DNA from: Sinorhizobium saheli
Lineage (GTDB): Bacteria > Pseudomonadota > Alphaproteobacteria > Rhizobiales > Rhizobiaceae
Assembly (NCBI RefSeq): GCF_001651875.1
Contig: NZ_LNQB01000101.1
Coordinates: forward strand, 688 to 64,687
Length of the DNA: 64,000 nucleotides
Direction: 5' to 3'
Of the stretch, positions 26,226-34,230 are shown in pieces. Below the pieces are notes generated by a model, which worked only from the letters and a program-made list of their open reading frames with translations, was not told the DNA's origin and did no database searches. The position numbers were made by a program, and so were the translations under genes. Within the stretch, counting starts at the first letter, position 1; each line of letters starts with the position of its first letter.

Positions 26226-26252
26226 TGGGTCTGTTCCGGCATGCCAGCTCGA

Positions 26253-26282
26253 TGGCTGCTGCCATCTTGATGGCAGCAGCCA
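26253..26282. promoter_or_regulatory. 14-bp inverted repeat upstream of vapB, probable VapBC operator
   Basis: TGGCTGCTGCCATC (26253-26266), two T, then GATGGCAGCAGCCA (26269-26282) form a perfect inverted repeat. It ends 20 bases before the vapB ribosome site. Toxin-antitoxin operons are usually autorepressed by the antitoxin-toxin complex binding such palindromes. It could alternatively form an RNA hairpin in the vapB leader. Confidence 0.6.
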
Positions 26283-26314
26283 CAGGGCCTATATTGGTGA
26301 CAAAGGAGATGGAA

Positions 26315-26563
26315 ATGGCTGCCCCGCAACTTTCTGTCCGAAGTGCCAAGGCTCGCGATCTCGCGCATCGGCTCGCACGCCGCGAAAACCGCTCGATTGC
26401 GGATATCGTGGAGCGGGCTCTCGAATTGTATGAGGTGCGAGAAGCTGGTCGAGAACCAGCCGCGGCCTTTTATACGCGCTTGTCCGCGAGCTACGGCGCC
26501 GATGTCGACCTCGAGGCGGTCATCAGGGAAGGGCGCAAAGCCCACACGGGTCCTGAACTTTGA
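26315..26563 (+). CDS. vapB: VapB-type antitoxin
   Basis: An 82-residue antitoxin of the Rv0623/PSK-type VapB group. The N-terminal ribbon-helix-helix-like DNA-binding part (QLSVRSAKARDLAHRLARRE, then IADIVERALELYE) is followed by a charged toxin-binding tail. ATG 26315 follows AAGGAG (26303-26308). Earlier in-frame ATGs lie within the inverted repeat and are unlikely. The stop TGA overlaps the TTG start of the toxin by three bases, so translation is coupled. Together with VapC it forms a complex expected to repress its own promoter. Confidence 0.85.
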   Translation: MAAPQLSVRSAKARDLAHRLARRENRSIADIVERALELYEVREAGREPAAAFYTRLSASYGADVDLEAVIREGRKAHTGPEL

Positions 26564-26973
26564 TTTTCGTAGACACCAACGTCGTCTCGGAAACCCTGCG
26601 CAAAACTCCGTCCGAAGCCGTCGTCGCCTGGCTCGTGCGCCACGATGCGGAGCTTGCGCTTCCGACGGTAACGATTGCCGAAATCGCCTACGGCATCGAA
26701 AAGATCATGCCGGATCAAAGGGCCGAGCGACTGCAGCAAGGGCTCTCCGAGTGGCGGCAACGCTTCGCCGATCGGATATTCGGCCTGACCGAGGAGGCTG
26801 CTTTGGCATATGGCGAGATCATGGGTGCGTCGTCGCGGCAAGGTCGCACCATGTCGGCGCCTGATGGAATGATCGCCGCTATTGCGCGGGTGAACGGGGG
26901 GCGCTTGGCCACGCGTAACCTTGCGGACTTCGCAACGACGGGCCTCGACCTGATCTCGCCCTGGGATTTTTAG
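26560..26973 (+). CDS. vapC: VapC-type PIN-domain toxin ribonuclease
   Basis: A 137-residue PIN-domain protein. The acidic metal-binding residues are in place: Asp5 in MIFVDTNVVSE, Glu41 in VTIAEIAYGIEK, Asp102 in SAPDGMIAAIA, and the closing LATRNLADF. VapC toxins are Mg2+-dependent ribonucleases that cut tRNA or rRNA and are neutralised by VapB. Its start is TTG 26560, inside the vapB stop. The stop codon overlaps that of the convergent lacR gene by two bases, so the pair is packed tightly between lacE and lacR. It looks like an insertion into a lac locus whose regulator would otherwise adjoin lacE. Confidence 0.88.
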   Translation: MIFVDTNVVSETLRKTPSEAVVAWLVRHDAELALPTVTIAEIAYGIEKIMPDQRAERLQQGLSEWRQRFADRIFGLTEEAALAYGEIMGASSRQGRTMSAPDGMIAAIARVNGGRLATRNLADFATTGLDLISPWDF

Positions 26974-28019
26974 GCCAGCCGCTTTTCCGGGTCTCTCTTT
27001 TCGGCCGCAGCCGGCGTGCTTTCCCGCCAGATCATTTCGGTGCCGAGAACCACCTTCTTGGATACCTCCCGCCCGGAAAGACGTTCCAGCAAGAGATCGA
27101 CCGCCGTTTCTCCGATCAGCTCCGCGGGTATCTTGACGGTGGAAAGCGGCGGTCCGAGAAACTGCGCGACCGGAATGTCGTTGAAGCTCGCCACGGCGAC
27201 GTCCTCGGGGATCCTGAGGCCCAGCTCGTGGATCGCCCGGTAGGCGCCGAGCGCCATGTTGTCGTTGCAGGTGATCAGGATCTCGGGTGGATTGGGCCTT
27301 GCGAGCATTGCCCTTGTCAGCGCGTAGCCGCTGTCGGGCGTCATCCGTTCGACCAGGCACAAATCCGGATCGTAGAGCCCGGCACTCGTCATCCATTCGA
27401 TATAGGTGCGGCAGCGGCGCTCCGAATGGATGTTCTCGGGCTCGTGGAATGCATCGATCCAGCCGATGAAGCCGATCCGCCGGTAGCCCATGGAATGAAC
27501 CGCTTCGAGGAGCCGCGTCATTGCCAGCGCGACGTCGCTCAAGACGCTGTCGTCCGCATCGCCGGCCGGCGCGTAATCGGCAAAGACGAGGTGGCGGCTG
27601 TGGCGGCGCAGCCATTCGAGCGCCTCGCCATAGTAGTGGCCAACGGCGACGACGCCGGACGCGCCCTCGAGCATCGCCGCTTCCGGAGCGTTGCCGGTCG
27701 GGAAGACCTTGATGATCTCGCTCTTCAGCGTCTGGCAGCGGCTTTCGATGCCGAGCCGCACGCCGACATAATAGGGGTCGGCCAGTTCCTGGGCCGGCAC
27801 GAGGAAATGGACGAGCGCGATCTTCAGCCCGGCGCCAAGGCCCTGTGCCGCAGCGCGGCCGCGGTTGCGCGGTGTCGCGTAGTTGAGCGCCTCCGCCGTC
27901 TCGATGATCGCCTGGCGCTTGCTTGTCGAGATCGACAGTGTCGGATCGTAGTTCAAGACCCGCGACACGGTCGCCGACGAGACGCCGACAGCCGCTGCGA
28001 TTTCCTTGATTGTGACCAT
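26970..28019 (-). CDS. lacR: LacI-family regulator of the lac operon
   Basis: A 349-residue LacI/GalR regulator, closest in style to EbgR. The helix-turn-helix is at residues 1-22 (TIKEIAAAVGVSSATVSRVL), followed by the hinge. The periplasmic-binding-like core has FIGWIDAFHEPENIHSERRC and PPEILITCNDNMALGAYRAI, then DVAVASFNDIPVAQFLGPPL. It lies just upstream of the lac operon with vapBC in between. A predicted operator (28067-28080) sits in its own promoter and another in front of lacE. It probably represses lacEFGZK in the absence of galactoside. Confidence 0.88.
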   Translation of the reverse strand: MVTIKEIAAAVGVSSATVSRVLNYDPTLSISTSKRQAIIETAEALNYATPRNRGRAAAQGLGAGLKIALVHFLVPAQELADPYYVGVRLGIESRCQTLKSEIIKVFPTGNAPEAAMLEGASGVVAVGHYYGEALEWLRRHSRHLVFADYAPAGDADDSVLSDVALAMTRLLEAVHSMGYRRIGFIGWIDAFHEPENIHSERRCRTYIEWMTSAGLYDPDLCLVERMTPDSGYALTRAMLARPNPPEILITCNDNMALGAYRAIHELGLRIPEDVAVASFNDIPVAQFLGPPLSTVKIPAELIGETAVDLLLERLSGREVSKKVVLGTEMIWRESTPAAAEKRDPEKRLA

Positions 28020-28066
28020 TCTCTTTCAGTCCCGCCTGTCAGCCGCGTGCAGTGTATCACTCGTTT

Positions 28067-28080
28067 AGTAAAATTTTATC
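28067..28080. promoter_or_regulatory. Candidate LacR operator at lacR
   Basis: AGTAAAATTTTATC, with a perfect TAAAATTTTA core (28069-28078), lies 48 bases upstream of the lacR start codon. It resembles the palindrome at 26212-26225 in front of lacE. It would allow autoregulation. Confidence 0.45.
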
Positions 28081-28089
28081 GCGCTTTTT

Positions 28090-29025
28090 TCAATCGCAAG
28101 CGGCAGCAAGCGTGGTCACGGATTCGCCGATCCTCGCGGCCTTGGGCGGCACACTCGCATACATGCCGGTCGTGCGGAATTCGGTCGGGCTGGCGCCGAA
28201 GACGCGGCGAAAGACCTTTGCGAAATAGTTCGGATCTTCGAAACCGGACAGGATCGCGACCTCTTTGACCGGCAGGTCGGCGGCTTTGGTGAGGAGCTTC
28301 ACCGCCCGCTGCAGCCGCTTCTGCAGCACGAACTCGGCGGGCGGCATGCCTTCGCTCGCGGCGAAGACGCGCGAGAAATGGGCGCGACTCATGCCCGACA
28401 CCCGGGCAAGCTCCTCGACCGGCAGCGCCTTGTCGAGATTGGCAAGTATGTGATCGATGACGTGCTGCATCTTCCGGTATTCTTCGCTTAAGACCGGATG
28501 CGAGCCGAAGACATCGTCGTAAAGCGCCATCGCCGCCTCGTAGGCGATCGCCGAGGCGCGGCCCGGCGTCTCCCCGCCGGTGATGAGACGCAGGCTGCAA
28601 TCGGCGAGGTGCTCGATCGTCTCCGGCTGCAGCTTCAGGACCGGGCCGGTGACGGCGAGAATGGCGCGGTGGATTCTAAGCGCCTCCTCGCCGTTCATGG
28701 ATATCCAGAAGAATTCCCAGCGCCCGCCCTCCTCCAGCCAATAGCGGTGGTTGTGGGGCACGAGGAGCAAGAGCGTTTCGCCCGGCCGCAGCCTGTGGGT
28801 GCGGTTCTCGTAACGCAGATTGCCGGCGCCGCCGATCGTGTGCTGCAGCACGGTAAACGGCGTCTGGCCGCGCTTTCGCCCGTCCCAGTCGTAGTTCGCA
28901 TCGGTCCTGATCTCATAGCCGGTGCTCGTCGGCATCGTGTGCAGGCTCTGCCTTCCCCGCGGCAGCGAAACGGTCCGCATGCTCGGCCCGCGGTCGATCA
29001 ATTGCTGCAGCACAGAATTACCCAT
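28090..29025 (-). CDS. agpT: AraC-family regulator of alpha-galactoside genes
   Basis: A 311-residue AraC/XylS regulator. The N-terminal cupin sugar-sensing domain is seen in LRPGETLLLLVPHNHRYWLE, EGGRWEFFWISMNG. The C-terminal double helix-turn-helix is seen in LPVEELARVSGMSRAHFSRV, LLTKAADLPVKEVAILSGFE and DPNYFAKVFRRVFGASPTEF. It is divergent from the melA-agp operon (197 bases between starts), which it should activate in response to melibiose or raffinose, as AgpT does in S. meliloti. It precedes lacR on the same strand with 70 bases between them. Confidence 0.88.
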   Translation of the reverse strand: MGNSVLQQLIDRGPSMRTVSLPRGRQSLHTMPTSTGYEIRTDANYDWDGRKRGQTPFTVLQHTIGGAGNLRYENRTHRLRPGETLLLLVPHNHRYWLEEGGRWEFFWISMNGEEALRIHRAILAVTGPVLKLQPETIEHLADCSLRLITGGETPGRASAIAYEAAMALYDDVFGSHPVLSEEYRKMQHVIDHILANLDKALPVEELARVSGMSRAHFSRVFAASEGMPPAEFVLQKRLQRAVKLLTKAADLPVKEVAILSGFEDPNYFAKVFRRVFGASPTEFRTTGMYASVPPKAARIGESVTTLAAACD

Positions 29026-29222
29026 AAAAGCACAATCCCTCTCTAGTCGTGCGTCCGATTATACACATAATGGCCGCAGAACACGCAAGGGCCCACGGCA
29101 GCCGGCGTAAGATCAGGGTTTTCAGCGGGGAAGGTCCGCAAAGAGTGGCAACGTCAATTCGATGAATTGATTTTACCCTTATTGCGCGAAGATCGCCGTT
29201 CGCGAGGAGGAATCAAACGAAA

Positions 29223-30695
29223 ATGAGCAGCTTCAAGATCGCCATTATCGGCGCTGGCAGCGTCGGTTTCACCAAGAAGCTTTTCACCGATATCCTGTCG
29301 GTGCCGGAGCTTAGGGACGTCGAGTTCGCCTTGACGGATTTGAGCGAGCACAATCTCGGCATGATCAAGACGATCCTCGACCGGATCGTCGAGGCGAACA
29401 AGCTGCCGACGCGCGTGACGGCAACCACCGATCGTCGCAAGGCGCTCGAAGGCGCGCGCTACATCATCAGCTGCGTGCGGGTAGGCGGTCTCGACGCCTA
29501 TGCGGACGACATCCGCATTCCGCTGAAATACGGCGTCGACCAATGCGTCGGCGACACGATCTGCGCCGGCGGCATTCTCTACGGCCAGCGCAACATTCCG
29601 GTGATCCTCGACTTCTGCAAGGACATCCGCGAAGTGGCCGAGCCGGGCGCCAAGTTCCTGAACTATGCCAATCCGATGGCGATGAACACCTGGGCGGCGA
29701 TCGAGTACGGCAAGGTCGACACCGTCGGCCTCTGCCACGGCGTCCAGCACGGCGCCGAACAGATCGCCGAGATCCTCGGCGCCAGGGACGGCGAGCTCGA
29801 TTACATCTGCTCCGGCATCAACCACCAGACCTGGTTCATCGATGTGCGGCTCAACGGCCGCAGGATCGGCAAGGACGAACTCGTCGCCGCCTTCGAGAGG
29901 CATCCGGTCTTTTCCAAGCAGGAGAAGCTCAGGATCGACGTGCTGAAGCGCTTCGGCGTCTATTCGACGGAGAGCAACGGCCATCTCTCCGAATACCTGC
30001 CCTGGTACCGCAAGCGCCCGGACGAGATCACCAAATGGATCGACATGTCGGACTGGATCCATGGCGAGACCGGCGGATATCTGCGCTACTCGACCGAGAC
30101 CCGCAACTGGTTCGAGACGGAATATCCGCGCTTCCTCGAAGAGGCGGCGAGACCGCTCGAGACGATCAAGCGCTCGAACGAGCATGCGAGCCATATTCTC
30201 GAGGCGCTCGAGACCGGACGCGTCTATCGCGGCCACTTCAACGTCAAGAACGACGGCGTCATCACCAACCTGCCTGCGGACGCGATCATCGAGTCGCCCG
30301 GCTTCGTCGACCGCTTCGGCATCAACATGGTGTCCGGCATCACGCTTCCCGAGGCCTGTGCCGCCACCTGCCTGTCGTCGATCAACGTCCAGCGCATGTC
30401 GGTCCATGCGGCGATCACCGGCGATATCGACCTCCTGAAGCTCGCGGTGCTGCACGACCCGCTGGTCGGCGCGATCTGCACGCCGGAGGAGGTCTGGCAG
30501 ATGGTCGACGAGATGGTGGTGGCCCAGGCTGAATGGCTGCCGCAATATGCGCATGCGCTCGACGCCGCGAAGGAGCGGCTGATGAAGGCGACGGTGAAGA
30601 CCCGCGACTGGAAGGGTGCCGCGCGGCGCGAGGTGCGCTCGATCGAGGAGATCCGCGCCGAGAAGGAAGCGGCAAAGCTGCGCGCTGCGGGGTAG
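29223..30695 (+). CDS. melA: GH4 alpha-galactosidase, first copy
   Basis: A 490-residue family 4 glycosidase that uses NAD+ and a divalent metal and works by an oxidation-elimination mechanism. The Rossmann motif IIGAGSVGFTKKLF is at residues 8-21. Substrate and metal segments are FLNYANPMAMNTWA, GLCHGVQHG (metal-binding Cys) and CSGINHQTWF (metal-binding His). It differs clearly from the second GH4 at 37063, which is closer to E. coli MelA; this one may prefer a different glycoside. It is the first gene of the agp operon, divergent from agpT, with AGGAGG at 29204-29209. Confidence 0.88.
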   Translation: MSSFKIAIIGAGSVGFTKKLFTDILSVPELRDVEFALTDLSEHNLGMIKTILDRIVEANKLPTRVTATTDRRKALEGARYIISCVRVGGLDAYADDIRIPLKYGVDQCVGDTICAGGILYGQRNIPVILDFCKDIREVAEPGAKFLNYANPMAMNTWAAIEYGKVDTVGLCHGVQHGAEQIAEILGARDGELDYICSGINHQTWFIDVRLNGRRIGKDELVAAFERHPVFSKQEKLRIDVLKRFGVYSTESNGHLSEYLPWYRKRPDEITKWIDMSDWIHGETGGYLRYSTETRNWFETEYPRFLEEAARPLETIKRSNEHASHILEALETGRVYRGHFNVKNDGVITNLPADAIIESPGFVDRFGINMVSGITLPEACAATCLSSINVQRMSVHAAITGDIDLLKLAVLHDPLVGAICTPEEVWQMVDEMVVAQAEWLPQYAHALDAAKERLMKATVKTRDWKGAARREVRSIEEIRAEKEAAKLRAAG

Positions 30696-30750
30696 GCCGG
30701 TGGGCATAAACTACGGTGACGATTGCAACCCGCTTGGCCTGAGATTGCCT

Positions 30751-30866
30751 CTCACCCTAACCCTCTCCCCGCAGGCGGGGAGAGGGGACTTGGGCAGAGC
30801 GGCGCCGCGAATCCCCTTCGCCCCGCCTGCGCGGAGAAGGTGGCCGGCAGGCCGGACGAGGGGCAG
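30751..30866. repeat. Rhizobial palindromic intergenic element
   Basis: CCCTCTCCCCGC (30761-30772), AG, then GCGGGGAGAGGG (30775-30786) form a perfect 12-bp hairpin. A second, imperfect GAAGG-type hairpin follows at about 30813-30840. CTCACCCTAACCCTCTCCCC is the opening I remember for the RIME-like mosaic elements dispersed in rhizobial genomes. It lies in the 325-base gap between melA and agpA and may affect processing of the operon transcript. The rest of the gap holds the agpA ribosome site but no gene. Confidence 0.65.
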
Positions 30867-31020
30867 TCCCGGATGAAAACGCATAATCTGCGGCAACAGA
30901 CCGCCCGCATCGAAAAAACGCCACGATGACACCTGCGCGAGGAGACGCGGGTGCTCTTGGCCAACGGAGGAGCGCCACCCGTCCCGGCGTGGCGAACAAC
31001 AGGAGGGAGAACCTGAGACA

Positions 31021-33102
31021 ATGAAAACCCATCGACTGAAAACAACGGCCAGCCTGCTGATCGGCATTTCAGCCTTTGCCGTGCAGGCCTTTGCGTCCGA
31101 ACCGACCGTGGTCCCCGAGCAGCCGCCCGTGCCGGCGCAGGGCAAGATCACCTATGTGCCGCGCGATTCCATTCTCGAGTTCAAGGCCCTTCCCGAATAC
31201 AAGGAGCCGGAATGGGTCACTGAGAAATTCGTCAAGACCGGCAAGCTGCCGCCGGTCGCCGAGCGCCTGCCGAAGGAGCCGATGGTCTTCAAGACCGGCA
31301 ACATGCCGGACGGCACCGGCGTCTACGGCGACGTCATGCGCCACGTGATCGGCGGCCGGCCGGAGGGCTGGAACTACAGCGCCGGCCAGACCCAGGGCTG
31401 GGGCGGCATCGACATCGGCATGTCGGAATGCCTGACGCGCACCGCGCCGCTCTACCAGGTCGAGGCCAGCGACGTCGAGCCGCTGCCGAACCTCGCCCGG
31501 AGCTGGGAGTGGTCCGAGGACGGCCACAAGCTGACCATGCACCTGATCGAGGGTGCGAAATGGTCGGACGGCGACCCCTTCGATGCCGACGACGTGATGT
31601 TCTACTGGGACGACAATGTCGTCGATCCGAACGTCTCGCCGCTGAATGGCGCGACGCCCGAGACCTTCGGCGAGGGGACGACGCTCAAGAAGGTCGACCA
31701 GTATACGGTCGAGTGGACCTTCAAGGAGGCCTTCCCGCGCCAGCATCTCTATGCCATGGCCTATGGCACCTTCTGCCCCGGCCCGTCGCATATCCTGAAG
31801 ACCAAGCATCCGAAATACGCCGGCACGACTTACGACCAGTACAAGAACGGCTTCCCGCCGGAATACATGAACATTCCGGTGATGGGCGCCTGGGTGCCGG
31901 TAGCATACCGGCCGGACGACATCATCGTGCTGCGCCGCAATCCCTATTACTGGAAGGTCGACGAGGCCGGCAACCAGCTCCCCTATCTGAACGAAGTCCA
32001 TTACAAGCTCTCGACCTGGGCCGACCGCGACGTGCAGGCGATCGCCGGATCGGGCGATTTCTCCAACCTCGAGCAGCCCGAGAACTTCGTGGAGTCGCTG
32101 AAGCGGGCAGCCAATGAAGCGGCCCCGGCGCGGCTCGCCTTCGGCCCGCGCGTCATCGGCTACAATCTGCGCATGAACTATTCGGCGAACGGCTGGGGAG
32201 AGCCGGACGAGCGGGCCCAGGCGGTGCGCGAGCTCAACCGCAATCTCGACTTCCGCAAGGCCGTCACCATGGCGGTCGATCGCAAGAAGCTTGGCGAAGC
32301 GCTGGTGAAGGGCCCGTTCACGGCGATCTATCCGGGCGGGCTCTCCTCCGGCACCAGCTTCTATGATCGGAACTCGACGATCTACTATCCCTACGACCTC
32401 GAAGGCGCCAAGGCGCTCCTCGAAAAGGTGGGCCTCAAGGACACCGACGGCAACGGCATCGTCAACTTCCCGGAAGGGACCGCCGGCGGCGCCGACGTGC
32501 AGATCGTGATGCTCGTCAATTCCGACTACGGCACCGACCGCAACCTCGCGGAAGGCCTGATCGGCCAGATGGAACATCTCGGCCTCAAGGTGGTCCTGAA
32601 CGCCGTCGACGGCACCAAGCGCGATGCGACGCAATATGCCGGCAAGTTCGACTGGCTCATCCGCCGCAACGACCAGGAGCTGACCTCTGTCGTGCAGAAC
32701 ACGACGCAGCTTGCCCCCACCGGTCCGCGTACCAGCTGGCATCACCGGGCGCCGGAGAGCGGTGAGGTCGACCTCCTGCCGCACGAGAAGGAACTCGTCG
32801 ATCTCGTCAACAAGTTCATCGCCAGCCAGGATAACGAAGAGCGGGCGGAACTGATGAAGCAGTTCCAGAAGGTCTCGACGGAGAATGTCGACACGGTCGG
32901 TCTCACCGAATATCCGGGCGCGCTGATCATCAACAAGCGCTTCTCGAACATTCCTCCGGGCGCGCCGATCTTCATGTTCAACTGGGCGGAGGACACGATC
33001 ATCCGCGAGCGGGTCTTCGTGGCGGCCGACAAGCAGGGCGACTACGAGCTCTATGCGGATCAGCTCCCCGGCAAGCCGGGCGAGGCGGGCCCGATCAACT
33101 GA
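31021..33102 (+). CDS. agpA: Alpha-galactoside-binding periplasmic protein AgpA
   Basis: A 693-residue family 5 (peptide/opine/nickel type) binding protein. The signal peptide spans residues 1-25 (hydrophobic LLIGISAFAVQAFA). Family stretches include LARSWEWSEDGHKLTMHLIE, GAKWSDGDPFDADDVMFYWD and LNRNLDFRKAVTMAVDRKKL. AgpA of S. meliloti, of similar size, is the receptor for melibiose and raffinose, an unusual case of a peptide-type binding protein used for sugars. It precedes agpB, agpC and agpD in one operon. GGAGGGAGAA at 31002-31011 is the ribosome site for ATG 31021. Confidence 0.9.
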   Translation: MKTHRLKTTASLLIGISAFAVQAFASEPTVVPEQPPVPAQGKITYVPRDSILEFKALPEYKEPEWVTEKFVKTGKLPPVAERLPKEPMVFKTGNMPDGTGVYGDVMRHVIGGRPEGWNYSAGQTQGWGGIDIGMSECLTRTAPLYQVEASDVEPLPNLARSWEWSEDGHKLTMHLIEGAKWSDGDPFDADDVMFYWDDNVVDPNVSPLNGATPETFGEGTTLKKVDQYTVEWTFKEAFPRQHLYAMAYGTFCPGPSHILKTKHPKYAGTTYDQYKNGFPPEYMNIPVMGAWVPVAYRPDDIIVLRRNPYYWKVDEAGNQLPYLNEVHYKLSTWADRDVQAIAGSGDFSNLEQPENFVESLKRAANEAAPARLAFGPRVIGYNLRMNYSANGWGEPDERAQAVRELNRNLDFRKAVTMAVDRKKLGEALVKGPFTAIYPGGLSSGTSFYDRNSTIYYPYDLEGAKALLEKVGLKDTDGNGIVNFPEGTAGGADVQIVMLVNSDYGTDRNLAEGLIGQMEHLGLKVVLNAVDGTKRDATQYAGKFDWLIRRNDQELTSVVQNTTQLAPTGPRTSWHHRAPESGEVDLLPHEKELVDLVNKFIASQDNEERAELMKQFQKVSTENVDTVGLTEYPGALIINKRFSNIPPGAPIFMFNWAEDTIIRERVFVAADKQGDYELYADQLPGKPGEAGPIN

Positions 33103-33112
33103 AACTGAACCG

Positions 33113-33146
33113 CGCCTCCCGGTTCCAGGCCGCGGGCCGGGAGGCG
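33113..33146 (+). promoter_or_regulatory. Intercistronic hairpin between agpA and agpB
   Basis: CGCCTCCCGG (33113-33122) pairs with CCGGGAGGCG (33137-33146) to form a 10-bp stem without a following T run. Such hairpins after binding-protein genes stabilise the upstream mRNA and keep the receptor in excess over the permease. Confidence 0.6.
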
Positions 33147-33220
33147 ACAGCCATTTCACTCCGAGGGCGAGTGCCGGCAGTTGCCGCATCGTCCACGGAA
33201 AACGACAGAAGGAAACGGCC

Positions 33221-34228
33221 ATGTTCAGGTTTCTGCTTGTCCGCGTCGCCTCTGCCATACCGGTGCTCTTCGTGCTGAGCGTGGTGACCTTTGCCATCAT
33301 CCAGGCTCCGCCCGGCGACTATAGCGACTATATCCGCTCCCAGCTCATCAACCAGGGCGGGGCATCCTTCGAGGAGGCTGACGCGCAGGCGCAGGCCTAT
33401 CGCAAGGAACACGGCCTCGACAAGCCGCTGCCGGTCCAATACGTCGACTGGATCACCGGCATCGTCACGCGCGGCGATTTCGGCCACAGCCTCTATTACA
33501 ACAAGCCGGTTGCCGACGTCGTCGGCGAACGCCTGCCGCGCACGCTGGCACTGGCGCTCGTCTGCCACATCCTCGCCTCCGTGATCGGCATCGGCTTCGG
33601 CATTCTGGCGGCGACGCGGCAATATTCCTGGGTCGACAGCCTGCTTTCGACCGTCTCCTTCCTCGGCATGACGGTGCCGCGCTTCCTGATGGCGCTGATC
33701 ATCGTCTATATCCTCGTTTTCCACTTCAATGTGAGCGAGATCAACAGCTTCCATTCCGCCCGCTATGGCGGTGCACCCTGGTCCTTCGACAAATTCGTCG
33801 ACCTGGTGAAGCATGTCTGGCCGGTCGTGGCGATCGCCACCTTCGGCGGGCTCGCCTACAACATGCGCGTCATGCGCGGCAACCTGCTCGACACGCTTAA
33901 CGCCCAATATGTCGAGACGGCGCGCGCCAAGGGCCTGAGCGAGGGCGCCGTCGTGCTGCGCCACGCCGTCCCGAACGCGCTGCACCCGCTCGTCATGTAC
34001 CAGGGCGTCGTGCTTCCCTACATGCTGACCGGCGAGATCGAGACGGCGATCATCTTCGCGCTGCCGACCGTCGGGCCGGCGATCGTCGGCTCCATGTGGG
34101 TAGGCGATGTCTACGTGACCGCCACGTTCATGCTGGTTCTCTCGGCAACGCTGATCGTCGGCAACATCATCGCCGACATGCTGCTCGCCGCGCTCGATCC
34201 GCGCGTGCGCATGGGAGGAGGGGCCTGA
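33221..34228 (+). CDS. agpB: Alpha-galactoside ABC permease AgpB (DppB type)
   Basis: A 335-residue inner-membrane permease of the dipeptide/opine class, starting FRFLLVRVASAIPVLFVLSV. It has six hydrophobic segments and the usual large periplasmic loop after the first (QAPPGDYSDYIRSQL, EHGLDKPLPVQYVDWI). The EAA-type loop reads YVETARAKGLSEGAVVLRHA. ATG 33221 follows AGAAGGAAA. A longer upstream frame overlaps agpA and is rejected. It forms the channel with AgpC. Confidence 0.92.
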   Translation: MFRFLLVRVASAIPVLFVLSVVTFAIIQAPPGDYSDYIRSQLINQGGASFEEADAQAQAYRKEHGLDKPLPVQYVDWITGIVTRGDFGHSLYYNKPVADVVGERLPRTLALALVCHILASVIGIGFGILAATRQYSWVDSLLSTVSFLGMTVPRFLMALIIVYILVFHFNVSEINSFHSARYGGAPWSFDKFVDLVKHVWPVVAIATFGGLAYNMRVMRGNLLDTLNAQYVETARAKGLSEGAVVLRHAVPNALHPLVMYQGVVLPYMLTGEIETAIIFALPTVGPAIVGSMWVGDVYVTATFMLVLSATLIVGNIIADMLLAALDPRVRMGGGA

Positions 34229-34230
34229 CC

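Noticed and set aside
31069-33300. 743-codon minus-strand frame opposite agpA
   Set aside because: It arises from high GC third positions of agpA. It resembles no family, and agpA has a clear signal peptide and binding-protein motifs.
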